Shown piece by piece: positions 5,219 through 12,702 of a DNA stretch of 22,196 bases. Location: positions 1 through 22,196 of the forward strand of contig DCUM01000056.1 of NCBI GenBank assembly GCA_002327255.1, given 5' to 3'. How positions within the stretch are numbered: the stretch's first letter is position 1; each line of letters begins with the position of its first letter. The notes beneath the pieces were generated by a model. That model searched no databases and had not been told where the DNA came from. It saw nothing but the letters and a program-made list of their open reading frames with translations. The position numbers and the translations under genes were made by a program. The stretch comes from a bacterium UBA2214 (lineage in GTDB: Bacteria; Zhuqueibacterota; Zhuqueibacteria; Residuimicrobiales; Residuimicrobiaceae).

Positions 5219-8095
5219 CTACTTGAGCAGGGCCATTTTGATCGAATGGCTGAAGGGGCCGGCCGTCATGCGGCACCAATAAACCCCGCTCGGCCAGTGA
5301 TCGGCTGACAGGGTGGTGTGATGCGAACCCGCGGGCACGACGCCGTCCACCAGCGTCGCCACCAGGGCGCCGCGCAGGTCGAAGATTTTGATCCGCACCC
5401 GCTCCGTCCGGGCGGTGTGGTAACGAATCGTCGTCGCGGCGTTGAAGGGATTGGGATAATTGGCCGACAAGGCATTTTGCTGCGGGGGGGATCCGCTCTG
5501 TTCCACCCCAGTGATGAGCGAAAAATCGATGTAATTGAGATTGAATCCGCCCTTGACTGCCAGCACGCGCAGGGTGAAGCGGCTGCGCGGCAGGGCGATG
5601 GTGGTGGTGACGGTCTGCCAGTTTTGCCAGCCGCCGCTGACCGGCAAGTCGATGGTCTTGAGAACGGTGTTGCCATTCTTCAATTGCACCCGGCCGGCGG
5701 CGCTGTGCGCGGCGATGCGCAAATCGACCCGGTAGGTTCCACCCGTCGCCACTGCGATGGTATAGTCCATGTAATCGCCGGCATCGATCCAGCCGACGTT
5801 CAGACCACCGCCGAGGTCCGTCGTCGCTTCCGTCTGCACGCCCGACATGCTATTAAAAAGCTCCGCCTCCACCCGGCAAGGCAGGGTGAACACACTGGCC
5901 ATCTCATCGAGCAGGTTATAGACCCACTGCGTGGCAAAAGGCGCCAAAACGCCGCCATCGGCGCTGGTTTGCTGGACGCCCGCATAGGCCAGGGTCACAT
6001 GATCGTTCTTCTCCGCCGCTTTGTCCAGCGTCAGCACCAGCGCCGTCTGCTCCATGGCGGAGCGCACCACGCCGGTGACGGCGACGGGCTCGCCATTGAT
6101 GGACGCCTGCCAGTCCGGTGCACGGTTGGCAGGGGGATCCGCCATCTCTTTGTTGAAACAGACGGCCACCTCATTCCCGGCCTCGGTGACCTGAGCCGCA
6201 AAAACCTGCGGCGCCGTTCCCGGGGCGGCGGCCGCGTACGAGGTGATGCCGTGGCCATAAGGGTAAAGAGGATCATACGCGGGATCGTGGAGGTTGATGG
6301 GGATTTGTTCCATGGTGTGCGGCCAGGAGTGGCTGAGCCGCCCGCTGGGGGCGTAATCGCCGAACAGCACCTCCGCCACGCCGGCGCCTTCGCTGCCCGG
6401 CAACCAGGCGGCGAAAAGGGCATCGCACCAGGGCAGGATGGGGTGGAGCATGAGGGGGCGGCCGGAGATGAGCACCACCACCACCGGCAGGCCGCCGGCT
6501 TTCAGATTGCGCAGCGCCGCGATGACAGTGGCGGGGAGCGTCAGATTGGCGCGGTCTCCCTGTGATTCGGCATAGGGCGTTTCGCCAATGAAAGCGATCG
6601 CGACATCGGCGCCTGAAGCGCCCGAACCATCGCCGGAATAGGTGACATTGACGCCGGGGGCGGCATCGCGGATCGCCTGCAGCAGCGTGGTGCCGATGGT
6701 GGTGGCGCCGCTGCCGCCCTGCCAGGAGATGGTCCAGCCGCCGCATTGATAGCCGATATTGTCCGCCACATTGCCGGAGACATGGATGCGCGTCGCGTTG
6801 CGGGAGAGCGGCAACACACCCTCCTTGGCGGCGAGCAGCACCATGGATTCGCGCACACAGGCGCGGGCGACTTGCCGGTGCGCATCGCTGCCGACCAGTG
6901 CTGTCAGCGACCGCTCCGTATAGGGATTCTCAAACAACCCCATTTGAAATTTGGCGCGCAGTATGCGGCGCACGGCATCGTCGATGCGCTCCTGACTTAC
7001 CTTGCCCTCGGTAACCAGGGCGGTCAGGGTGTTGATGAAGGTGACATAATTGGTCGGCACCATGACCATATCGATGCCGGCGTTGATGGCGGTTTCCACA
7101 GCGAGTTTGTAATCGCTTGCGATTTGATCGACGCCCGCGTAATCGGAAACCACAAATCCGCTGAATCCCAACTCTTCCTTGAGAACCGTGGTGACCAGAT
7201 AGTGGTGACCATGCAGTTTCACCCCGTTCCAGCTGCTGTAGGACGTCATGATCGTCGCCACGCCCGCTGCGATGGCGGCCTGGTAGCCGGGCAGGTGAAG
7301 TGCGCGCAGGGTCGCTTCGTCGACCTCCAAATTGCCCTGGTCCTTGCCGCCCGTCGTGCCGCCGTCGCCGACATAGTGTTTGGCACAGGCGAGAATGCGT
7401 TCCGGCGCGCCGAGGGTGTTGCCTTGAAATCCCCGGATCGCAGCGGCGCCCAACAGCATGGTCAGATCGGGCATTTCGGCAAAGCCTTCGTAGGTGCGGC
7501 CCCAGCGTTCGTCGCGCGGCACCGCGACGCACGGCGCAAAGGTCCAGTCGATGCCGGTGCCCGCGACTTCATGGGCGGTGATTTCGGCGGCCTGACGCAC
7601 CAGCTCGGGATTGCGCGTGCAGCCCAGTCCGATGTTGTGGGGAAAGATGACGGCACCCCTGACGTTGTTGTGACCATGCACCGCATCGACTCCGTAGAGG
7701 AGGGGGATGGCCAGCCGCGTCTTCAGCGCAAATCCCTGATACCGGTCGTACATGTCGGCCCACCCTTGTGGTGTATTGGTGGCCGGCGCTGCGCCGCCGC
7801 CGCTGAGAAGCGATCCGAGAAAACGCGTCGTGATGTCGCCTTCCGAGGTCAGTGCTTTGTTCTCCGCCTGGGTCATCTGGCCGATTTTTTCCGCCAGCGT
7901 CATGCGCCCGAGGAGGTCGTCGATGCGGGCGTCGACCGCTGCAGATGGATTCAGATAGGTCTGGCCGTGCGCGTCTGCAAAAAGCAGCAACAGCGCCACA
8001 AGGAGGGGTTTCATGTTGGGACACGATCGTTGTGGTCGGGTTAAACGGGTGGGTGGGATTGTTCTGAGCAAAACCGCCACAAGGAGGCGTTTCAT
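5219..8095 (-). CDS. Secreted GH3 exo-beta-glucosidase with CBM6 and type IX sorting domain
   Basis: Multidomain extracellular enzyme of barley ExoI/bacterial beta-glucosidase type, removing glucose from beta-glucan ends. Residue numbers are counted from a TTG at 8110, five codons upstream of the chosen start. Order: signal peptide ending FADAHG; GH3 N-terminal barrel about 55-395 with KHYVGDG, GHHYLVT and nucleophile motif GFVVSDYAG (Asp323); GH3 C-terminal domain about 405-625 with GETPYAESQGD, carrying the acid/base Glu; a SwmB/Big-like linker about 633-735; CBM6-like module about 745-866 (VEAELF...GWIDAGDYMDY); and a C-terminal 'ANYPNPFNAATTIRY...SGVYW' sorting domain about 880-963, which in FCB bacteria directs type IX secretion. 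The ATG at 8095 has GAGGAG 8 bases upstream and is preferred over the TTG, which overlaps that Shine-Dalgarno, and over an internal ATG at 8014 which has none. The start region is duplicated. Confidence 0.93.
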   Translation of the reverse strand: MKRLLVAVLLRTIPPTRLTRPQRSCPNMKPLLVALLLLFADAHGQTYLNPSAAVDARIDDLLGRMTLAEKIGQMTQAENKALTSEGDITTRFLGSLLSGGGAAPATNTPQGWADMYDRYQGFALKTRLAIPLLYGVDAVHGHNNVRGAVIFPHNIGLGCTRNPELVRQAAEITAHEVAGTGIDWTFAPCVAVPRDERWGRTYEGFAEMPDLTMLLGAAAIRGFQGNTLGAPERILACAKHYVGDGGTTGGKDQGNLEVDEATLRALHLPGYQAAIAAGVATIMTSYSSWNGVKLHGHHYLVTTVLKEELGFSGFVVSDYAGVDQIASDYKLAVETAINAGIDMVMVPTNYVTFINTLTALVTEGKVSQERIDDAVRRILRAKFQMGLFENPYTERSLTALVGSDAHRQVARACVRESMVLLAAKEGVLPLSRNATRIHVSGNVADNIGYQCGGWTISWQGGSGATTIGTTLLQAIRDAAPGVNVTYSGDGSGASGADVAIAFIGETPYAESQGDRANLTLPATVIAALRNLKAGGLPVVVVLISGRPLMLHPILPWCDALFAAWLPGSEGAGVAEVLFGDYAPSGRLSHSWPHTMEQIPINLHDPAYDPLYPYGHGITSYAAAAPGTAPQVFAAQVTEAGNEVAVCFNKEMADPPANRAPDWQASINGEPVAVTGVVRSAMEQTALVLTLDKAAEKNDHVTLAYAGVQQTSADGGVLAPFATQWVYNLLDEMASVFTLPCRVEAELFNSMSGVQTEATTDLGGGLNVGWIDAGDYMDYTIAVATGGTYRVDLRIAAHSAAGRVQLKNGNTVLKTIDLPVSGGWQNWQTVTTTIALPRSRFTLRVLAVKGGFNLNYIDFSLITGVEQSGSPPQQNALSANYPNPFNAATTIRYHTARTERVRIKIFDLRGALVATLVDGVVPAGSHHTTLSADHWPSGVYWCRMTAGPFSHSIKMALLK
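7985..8022 (-). repeat. Inner copy of an in-phase duplication covering the GH3 start and signal peptide
   Basis: Read on the minus strand, these 38 bases run from GTCCC(A)AC through ATGAAAC and the first signal-peptide codons. They match 8066-8103 at 33 of 38 positions. The spacing is exactly 81 bases (27 codons), so both ATGs share one frame. This copy leads into the complete signal peptide (MKPLLVALLLLFADAHG) but has no Shine-Dalgarno, its upstream context being ACGATCGTGTCCCAAC. Confidence 0.85.
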
Positions 8096-8103
8096 GTCGG
8101 GAC
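8066..8103 (-). repeat. Outer copy of the duplicated GH3 start region
   Basis: This copy starts GTCCC(G)AC-ATG on the minus strand, directly after GAGGAG, so it holds the better translation start. It encodes only MKRLLVAVLL before running into a polar, Arg- and Pro-rich stretch instead of completing a signal peptide. See the partner copy at 7985-8022. Confidence 0.85.
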
Positions 8104-8119
8104 TCCTCAAAGTTTTATC

Positions 8120-8731
8120 CTATTTCTGCGCTGTCATGAGAAAAATCGGGAAGGAACGCATGGCATTATCAACCGTCCGGCGCATGTGATAGACCGTTTC
8201 GAAGTGAATGTCGGCAAAGCCCGCCGTTCCGAGCAAAACGGTCAACTCTGCACGGTCGAACCCGAGATGGCCGGTAAAACCGGGGCCGTGAAACGAGCCG
8301 TCCTCGCGGTCCAGATCCGCGATGCACAAATGGCCGCCGGGATTGAGCAAAGCGTAGAATTTATCCAGGATGGAGCTGGTATCTGCGATATGGTGCAGAG
8401 TCATCATCATGACGACCAGGTCGAAACATCGCTGTGGCAGCGCCTCTGTTTCGAGATCGAGGCGCACGACGCTCATGTTGGCGGCACTTTTTTGGGCGAT
8501 TTTTGCCCGGGCGACGCTGAGCATGCCCGGTGCGACATCAGCGAGCACCACCTCTCCGACATGGGGCTGGAGGGCAAAACCGAGCAGTCCGGTGCCGGCG
8601 CCGTACTCCATGGCGCGCATGGTTTTGTCGAGGGGAAGACGTTTCAGGATGGCCGCGGCGATGGTGCGGGCGCGTTCGCTTTTGATCGGATCCTGGTCCC
8701 ACGTCGCGGCAGCGGCGTCAAAGTCGGTCAT
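8120..8731 (-). CDS. Class I SAM-dependent methyltransferase, 203 aa
   Basis: The protein has the Methyltransf_11/25 pattern: motif I MEYGAGTGLLG (residues 41-51), acidic end of beta-2 in VVLADVAPGML, a VVRLDLE segment for motif II, then FDLVVMMMTLHHI and LNPGGHLCIADLD. This order is typical of small-molecule or quinone-type methyltransferases. The acceptor cannot be read from the sequence; the C-terminal third, which usually sets it, carries FHGPGFTGHLGFDRAEL. AGGAGGG precedes the ATG at 8731. The GH3 gene starts about 25 bases downstream on the same strand, so the two may be co-transcribed, although a functional link to glucan degradation is not obvious. Confidence 0.9.
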   Translation of the reverse strand: MTDFDAAAATWDQDPIKSERARTIAAAILKRLPLDKTMRAMEYGAGTGLLGFALQPHVGEVVLADVAPGMLSVARAKIAQKSAANMSVVRLDLETEALPQRCFDLVVMMMTLHHIADTSSILDKFYALLNPGGHLCIADLDREDGSFHGPGFTGHLGFDRAELTVLLGTAGFADIHFETVYHMRRTVDNAMRSFPIFLMTAQK

Positions 8732-9215
8732 GCTACCCTCCTGGATGAGTGCCTCACAAGCGTAATTTTACGATGAATTACCATTAAAGACAAGCAGAAA
8801 ATGGCGGAGCTCGACCGTGAGACTCAGCGCGCTGAAGTCAACTTCTTGTGAAGGGGTGATTGGTGATTTATAAACCCTGAACCGTTCAGATTGGTGCGGA
8901 ACGGCATAAAGCAGAGGTTCCGGCCTGAGGCTTTTTTATCAAAAAATCCATTCCGCGCCGTAAGTACAAAATATGAAGGTTATGCAAAAAAAACTTGCTT
9001 CTTCAATTTCAATTTTGTACTTTACAAAGCAAGTTACTATGTGCTTTTTTGTCCGCCTTCCTGGATTCGGTGATAAGGCTTTTCTGTATGTTGATGCAAG
9101 ACCTTTATGTATCGTAGCGAATGGCGTCAAAAAGCTGTTCCCTGCGATTTTTTTTGCCCGGGTGTGACAGGAGAAGCACTGCAAGTGGTGAATGTATTAG
9201 AGAAAGGTTCAGGCA
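8732..9215. other. Intergenic region holding a long leader upstream of the cold-shock gene
   Basis: About 480 bases without a credible gene; the short frames on both strands lack ribosome-binding sites. An 8-bp inverted repeat, ACTTGCTT (8993-9000) and AAGCAAGT (9027-9034), lies about 180 bases before the csp ATG. CspA-family mRNAs often carry long structured 5' leaders that act as thermosensors, so this stretch is a natural place for one, but that is inference. A short CCGTTC/GAACGG repeat at 8882-8904 is weaker. Confidence 0.4.
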
Positions 9216-9416
9216 ATGGAAACTGGAACTGTAAAATGGTTCAACAGCTCCAAAGGCTATGGCTTTATCACAAGAGAAGCAGGTGACGATGTTTTTGTTC
9301 ACTACAAGAACATCATTGGCGACGGCTACAAAACGTTGGACGAGGGTGACCAGGTTCAATTCGAAGTTGGCCAGGGGCCCAAAGGCCTGCAGGCAACCAA
9401 CGTCACTAAAATCTGA
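9216..9416 (+). CDS. cspA: CspA-family cold-shock protein
   Basis: The 66-aa protein is a complete cold-shock domain and has the usual length. It carries RNP1 (KGYGFI, near residues 13-18) and RNP2 (VFVHY, about 26-30), with WFNSSKGYGFI at the N-terminus and the typical GDQVQFEVGQGPKGLQA end. Such proteins are small OB-fold RNA/DNA chaperones that melt mRNA structure in the cold or during growth. GAAAGG lies upstream of the ATG, and a strong terminator follows 19 bases after the stop, so it is monocistronic. The family is certain, but which Csp paralogue it corresponds to cannot be told, so the symbol is a family label. Confidence 0.95.
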   Translation: METGTVKWFNSSKGYGFITREAGDDVFVHYKNIIGDGYKTLDEGDQVQFEVGQGPKGLQATNVTKI

Positions 9417-9434
9417 CTTGAGATAACCTTCAGC

Positions 9435-9467
9435 AACCCCGGCCTTGTCGACGACCGGGGTTTTTTT
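9435..9467 (+). terminator. Rho-independent terminator of the cold-shock gene
   Basis: AACCCCGG (9435-9442) pairs with CCGGGGTT (9455-9462), with a 12-base loop and a T run at 9461-9467. The T run overlaps the stop codon of the convergent rapA gene, so the two units meet tail to tail with almost no spacer. Confidence 0.88.
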
Positions 9468-12291
9468 AGGTCCGTTCCTCATCCGCAACGATCAGTCGCA
9501 GGCTGTCCAGCCGCAATCGGGCGGCCGGGATGGCGGCACGCAGCGCTTCCCGCTCCTCCATGCTTCTGGTAATCTCCTCCGCGCGAATGTTCCCATTCTT
9601 TTTCTGCAATTTTATCAGACGGTCGATTTCCGCCGTTAATTGATCCTCGATGATGTGCATTGCCTTCTCGATCGTTTGGCGGCTGCGACGCTCGGCCTCG
9701 CGGTAACTGGCCGGTATCAGCCGCTCACGCAATCTGGTTTTGAAATCAGCTTCATCCAGCAACGCGCGCCCCGTGAGAGGACGCAATCGCTTGTTCAATT
9801 GGGCGAACGTCACTTCGAGTGCTATGGATGCGCCCTCCGCGTCGAAATAGAGATGGAGGGGTGTCGGTGGTAAAAATCGATCGCTGTGCAACCGCCTCGG
9901 TGCTACACATTCCAAAACGTAGACGATCTCCATAAGGTGGGCGCCCTCTTGCAGCTGCGGCCATGCTGCCACTGTGCAGTTGCCTTTTTCCGAACTGAGG
10001 AAGAGATCGATGGCGCCGGCGGCCATGGGATGATCCCAGGTGAGAAATTCGATATCCTCATGACGCAGCGCCGTGCCGCGGTCAAAGGTGACTATCAGTT
10101 TGTCACGCCGCAGGGCCGGCAGCGGAAACTCGGGTTCATTGAGCAGTGAGAGACTGAGCTGATAGGTGCGCGGTGCGATCTCATCCGCGCGAATGCCATA
10201 AAAAGTCATCAGTTTCAGCAAAAAGTTTTGCAGACGCGGCGATTCTTCTTCACTCAGTATCCCCGATCGCAGCTGTTCAGCCACCCCGGAACGGTACGAA
10301 TTCATCGCCAGCAGCCGGTCTCTGCCCCGCCGCATGGTTTCCTCGATCTCCCGGCTCAGCGCCTGACTGTCGGCGATGAGACGCTCCAGCGCCTCCGCAT
10401 CGGGCTCGGCGCCGAGACGCTGCAGGCGCTCCCCCAACGCCTCGTAGATTTTGAATACGCCCGGGATATTGTGTGCAAATGCCTCGAGTCCCTCGTGATA
10501 CCATCGCGCCAGGATCTCCCCGCCACTCCCATCGAGATAGGGCACGTGGATGTGGACGCTTTGCGTCTGGCCGATGCGGTCCAGGCGGCCGATGCGCTGC
10601 TCCAGTACCTCGGGGTCGAGCGGCAAGTCGAACAGCACCAGGTGATGACAAAACTGAAAATTGCGGCCTTCGCTACCGATCTCCGAGCTGATCAACAGAC
10701 GCGGACCGTCCGGCTGTGCAAACCAGCCGGCCTGGCGATCGCGTTGCAGCAGCGACATGCTTTCATGGAAGAGGGCGGTCTCGATCCGAAAGGTGCGTTT
10801 GAGCGCATCCGCAATGGCGAGTGCGCGCGCGGTACTGTGGCAGATGAGGAGAATCTTCTCCTTGCGCTGCTTGCGTATCAAACCGGCCAACCAGTGTACG
10901 CGGGGATCCGCTGCATAGTTGTATTCCGGTTCTGTGGCCCGTGATCCTGTATCGAAAAAAAATTCTTGCTGCGTCTGCTGCACGGCGCCGGGTTCACCCT
11001 GCAGGGCGATGAGATGGGGGTGACGCTCGGGATAACCGCTGAGATCGGCGCGCGTGTTTCGGAAGATGGCCCGGCCGGTGCCATAGCAGTCGACCCAGTC
11101 GGCAATGATTTTATCCCGCGCTTCGGCATCACTTTGCAGATTTTGCAGCTGTGACTGCGGCAATGGCACACCAGCTGCAGCTGCCAATTTCTTAACAGGG
11201 GCCGCTGCGTCGCCGGACGCCGGCGTGGCGTCGAGAAGGGCGTTGATCAGTTCGACCAGACTTTGATAACGTTCTTCCTCCTGCTCGAACTTGGCATAAT
11301 CGTGATAACGGGCGGGGTCGAGCAGGCGCAGCCGGGCGAAATGACTGCGGTGCCCGAGCTGCTCGGGGGTCGCGGTGATGAGAAGGACGCCATGGGAGTG
11401 TTCGCACAAGATTTCGGCGCAATGATAGCCGGGTGAATTTTCACCCAGGTGATGCGCCTCATCGATGACCAGCATGTCCCAGCCGGCCGCTGCCGCCTCT
11501 TGCTGACGGCGGGGATTTCGAACCAGAAACTCCACGGAACAGAGAATCCACGCTTCTTGCAGGAACGGATTGACTTCCGGCTGCGTTGATTCGAGGGATT
11601 GACAATAATCTTCATCATAGATGCGGAAGGAGAGGTTGAACCGTCGCAGTAATTCCACGAACCATTGATGCACCAGGGCGGGGGGGACGCAGATCAAGAC
11701 CCGATGGGTGCGCTCGGTGATGAGCAGGCGGTGCAGAATCAGGCACGCCTCGATGGTCTTTCCCAGGCCGGTTTCATCCGACAGCAGGACGCGCGGAATT
11801 TGCAGGGAACACACCGCATGTGCCACAAAGAGCTGGTGGGGGATGAGATCGATGCGGCCGCCCTGGAAGCCGTGCAAAGGTGATTGGCGCAGATGTTTTT
11901 GATACATCAGGGCGAGACGGCGCAATACGAAATCTTCAGGGCGATCGAAATAGCCTTTCTGCAACCGTTCCAGAGGCGCCGTAAAGCTGAGGACGTCGCT
12001 GAGTTCCTCTTCCGCCAGTGTCCAGCCATCACCGCGATAACATATCAATCCATCCGCTGCGTCGCTGGCGAGGACGGTAAGCTGCGCACCTCCATGGCGA
12101 CTGACGATGACATCGCCCGGTTTGAAAATCACGCGGCGCAGCGGCGCGGTTTCTTTGGAAAAAGTGCGCTGGCATTGACTGGCAGGGAATTCGATCAGGA
12201 CGGTGTGGACATCGATCTTGCGGACGATGCCGAGTCCCAGCTCGGGTTCCATCGCGCTGATCCAGCGTTGACCGATTTGAAATGGATTCAT
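9466..12291 (-). CDS. rapA: RNA polymerase-associated SWI2/SNF2 ATPase RapA (HepA)
   Basis: The 941-aa protein matches E. coli RapA (968 aa) along its whole length from memory: N-terminal Tudor-like region starting GQRWISAMEPELGLG, Walker A DETGLGKT (172-179), IPHQLFVAH, DEAH box (277-280), LLITATPEQLGHRSHFARL, helicase C motifs SSEIGSEGRNFQF and LEQRIGRLDRIGQT, the RapA-specific VRWYHEGL-like block (LARWYHEGLEAF), and the C-terminal FLPPTPL and RLDSLRLIVADEE. RapA binds RNA polymerase and uses ATP to recycle enzyme stalled in post-termination complexes. All catalytic motifs are present. It starts at the TGATG overlap with the DUF454 gene, implying translational coupling, and is the last gene of a three-gene operon. 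Full-length RapA is best known from gammaproteobacteria, so its presence here is notable. Confidence 0.97.
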   Translation of the reverse strand: MNPFQIGQRWISAMEPELGLGIVRKIDVHTVLIEFPASQCQRTFSKETAPLRRVIFKPGDVIVSRHGGAQLTVLASDAADGLICYRGDGWTLAEEELSDVLSFTAPLERLQKGYFDRPEDFVLRRLALMYQKHLRQSPLHGFQGGRIDLIPHQLFVAHAVCSLQIPRVLLSDETGLGKTIEACLILHRLLITERTHRVLICVPPALVHQWFVELLRRFNLSFRIYDEDYCQSLESTQPEVNPFLQEAWILCSVEFLVRNPRRQQEAAAAGWDMLVIDEAHHLGENSPGYHCAEILCEHSHGVLLITATPEQLGHRSHFARLRLLDPARYHDYAKFEQEEERYQSLVELINALLDATPASGDAAAPVKKLAAAAGVPLPQSQLQNLQSDAEARDKIIADWVDCYGTGRAIFRNTRADLSGYPERHPHLIALQGEPGAVQQTQQEFFFDTGSRATEPEYNYAADPRVHWLAGLIRKQRKEKILLICHSTARALAIADALKRTFRIETALFHESMSLLQRDRQAGWFAQPDGPRLLISSEIGSEGRNFQFCHHLVLFDLPLDPEVLEQRIGRLDRIGQTQSVHIHVPYLDGSGGEILARWYHEGLEAFAHNIPGVFKIYEALGERLQRLGAEPDAEALERLIADSQALSREIEETMRRGRDRLLAMNSYRSGVAEQLRSGILSEEESPRLQNFLLKLMTFYGIRADEIAPRTYQLSLSLLNEPEFPLPALRRDKLIVTFDRGTALRHEDIEFLTWDHPMAAGAIDLFLSSEKGNCTVAAWPQLQEGAHLMEIVYVLECVAPRRLHSDRFLPPTPLHLYFDAEGASIALEVTFAQLNKRLRPLTGRALLDEADFKTRLRERLIPASYREAERRSRQTIEKAMHIIEDQLTAEIDRLIKLQKKNGNIRAEEITRSMEEREALRAAIPAARLRLDSLRLIVADEERT

Positions 12292-12668
12292 CAGGATGCT
12301 TTTTTGAGTCGTAGAAGGTGTATGGTGACGGCTGTGCCGATAAAAACGAGAAACAGGCGCAGCCAGGTCTGTTCAGCAACACAGAAAATGGCGTAACCCA
12401 GTGTGCCCCACAGCGTTGTCAAGGCCCAGATCAAAGCGCGACGGCTGATCGCTCTGTGTTCGTGGTAATTGCGAATATAGGCGCCCAGATAGCGGTGTTC
12501 GATGAGCCAGCGGTAGTGGCGCTCCGAACTGCGCATGAAACAGGCCGCGGCAAGCAGCAGAAACGGGGTGGTCGGCAGCAAGGGCAGAAAGATGCCCAAA
12601 ACACCAAGCATCAGACTCAAGGCGCCGCCGGCCCACAAGAGGAATTTTGTCACGCGAGAACGGGACAC
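12291..12668 (-). CDS. ybaN: DUF454 (YbaN-like) inner-membrane protein
   Basis: About 125 aa, the usual length for the family, with the family core LGIFLPLLPTTPFLLLAAACF followed by FMRSSERHYRWLIEHRYLGAYIRNY, then two more hydrophobic segments near the C-terminus. The function of DUF454 proteins is not established. The start is uncertain: the open frame extends back into the upstream gene, but family length points to GTG at 12668 or GTG at 12653; neither has a good Shine-Dalgarno, so translation may depend on coupling with the aminotransferase ending at 12703. Its TGA shares one base with the rapA ATG. Confidence 0.85.
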   Translation of the reverse strand: MSRSRVTKFLLWAGGALSLMLGVLGIFLPLLPTTPFLLLAAACFMRSSERHYRWLIEHRYLGAYIRNYHEHRAISRRALIWALTTLWGTLGYAIFCVAEQTWLRLFLVFIGTAVTIHLLRLKKAS

Positions 12669-12702
12669 GACAAGGACTCTGAATCGTATGTCAGTACATT
12701 CC

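Noticed and set aside
5318..8044. Long plus-strand open frames (415 and 432 codons) opposite the GH3 gene
   Set aside because: They are antisense shadows of a GC-rich gene whose minus-strand product has complete GH3, CBM6 and sorting domains. They lack recognisable domains and have shadow-like His/Arg/Gly-rich composition.
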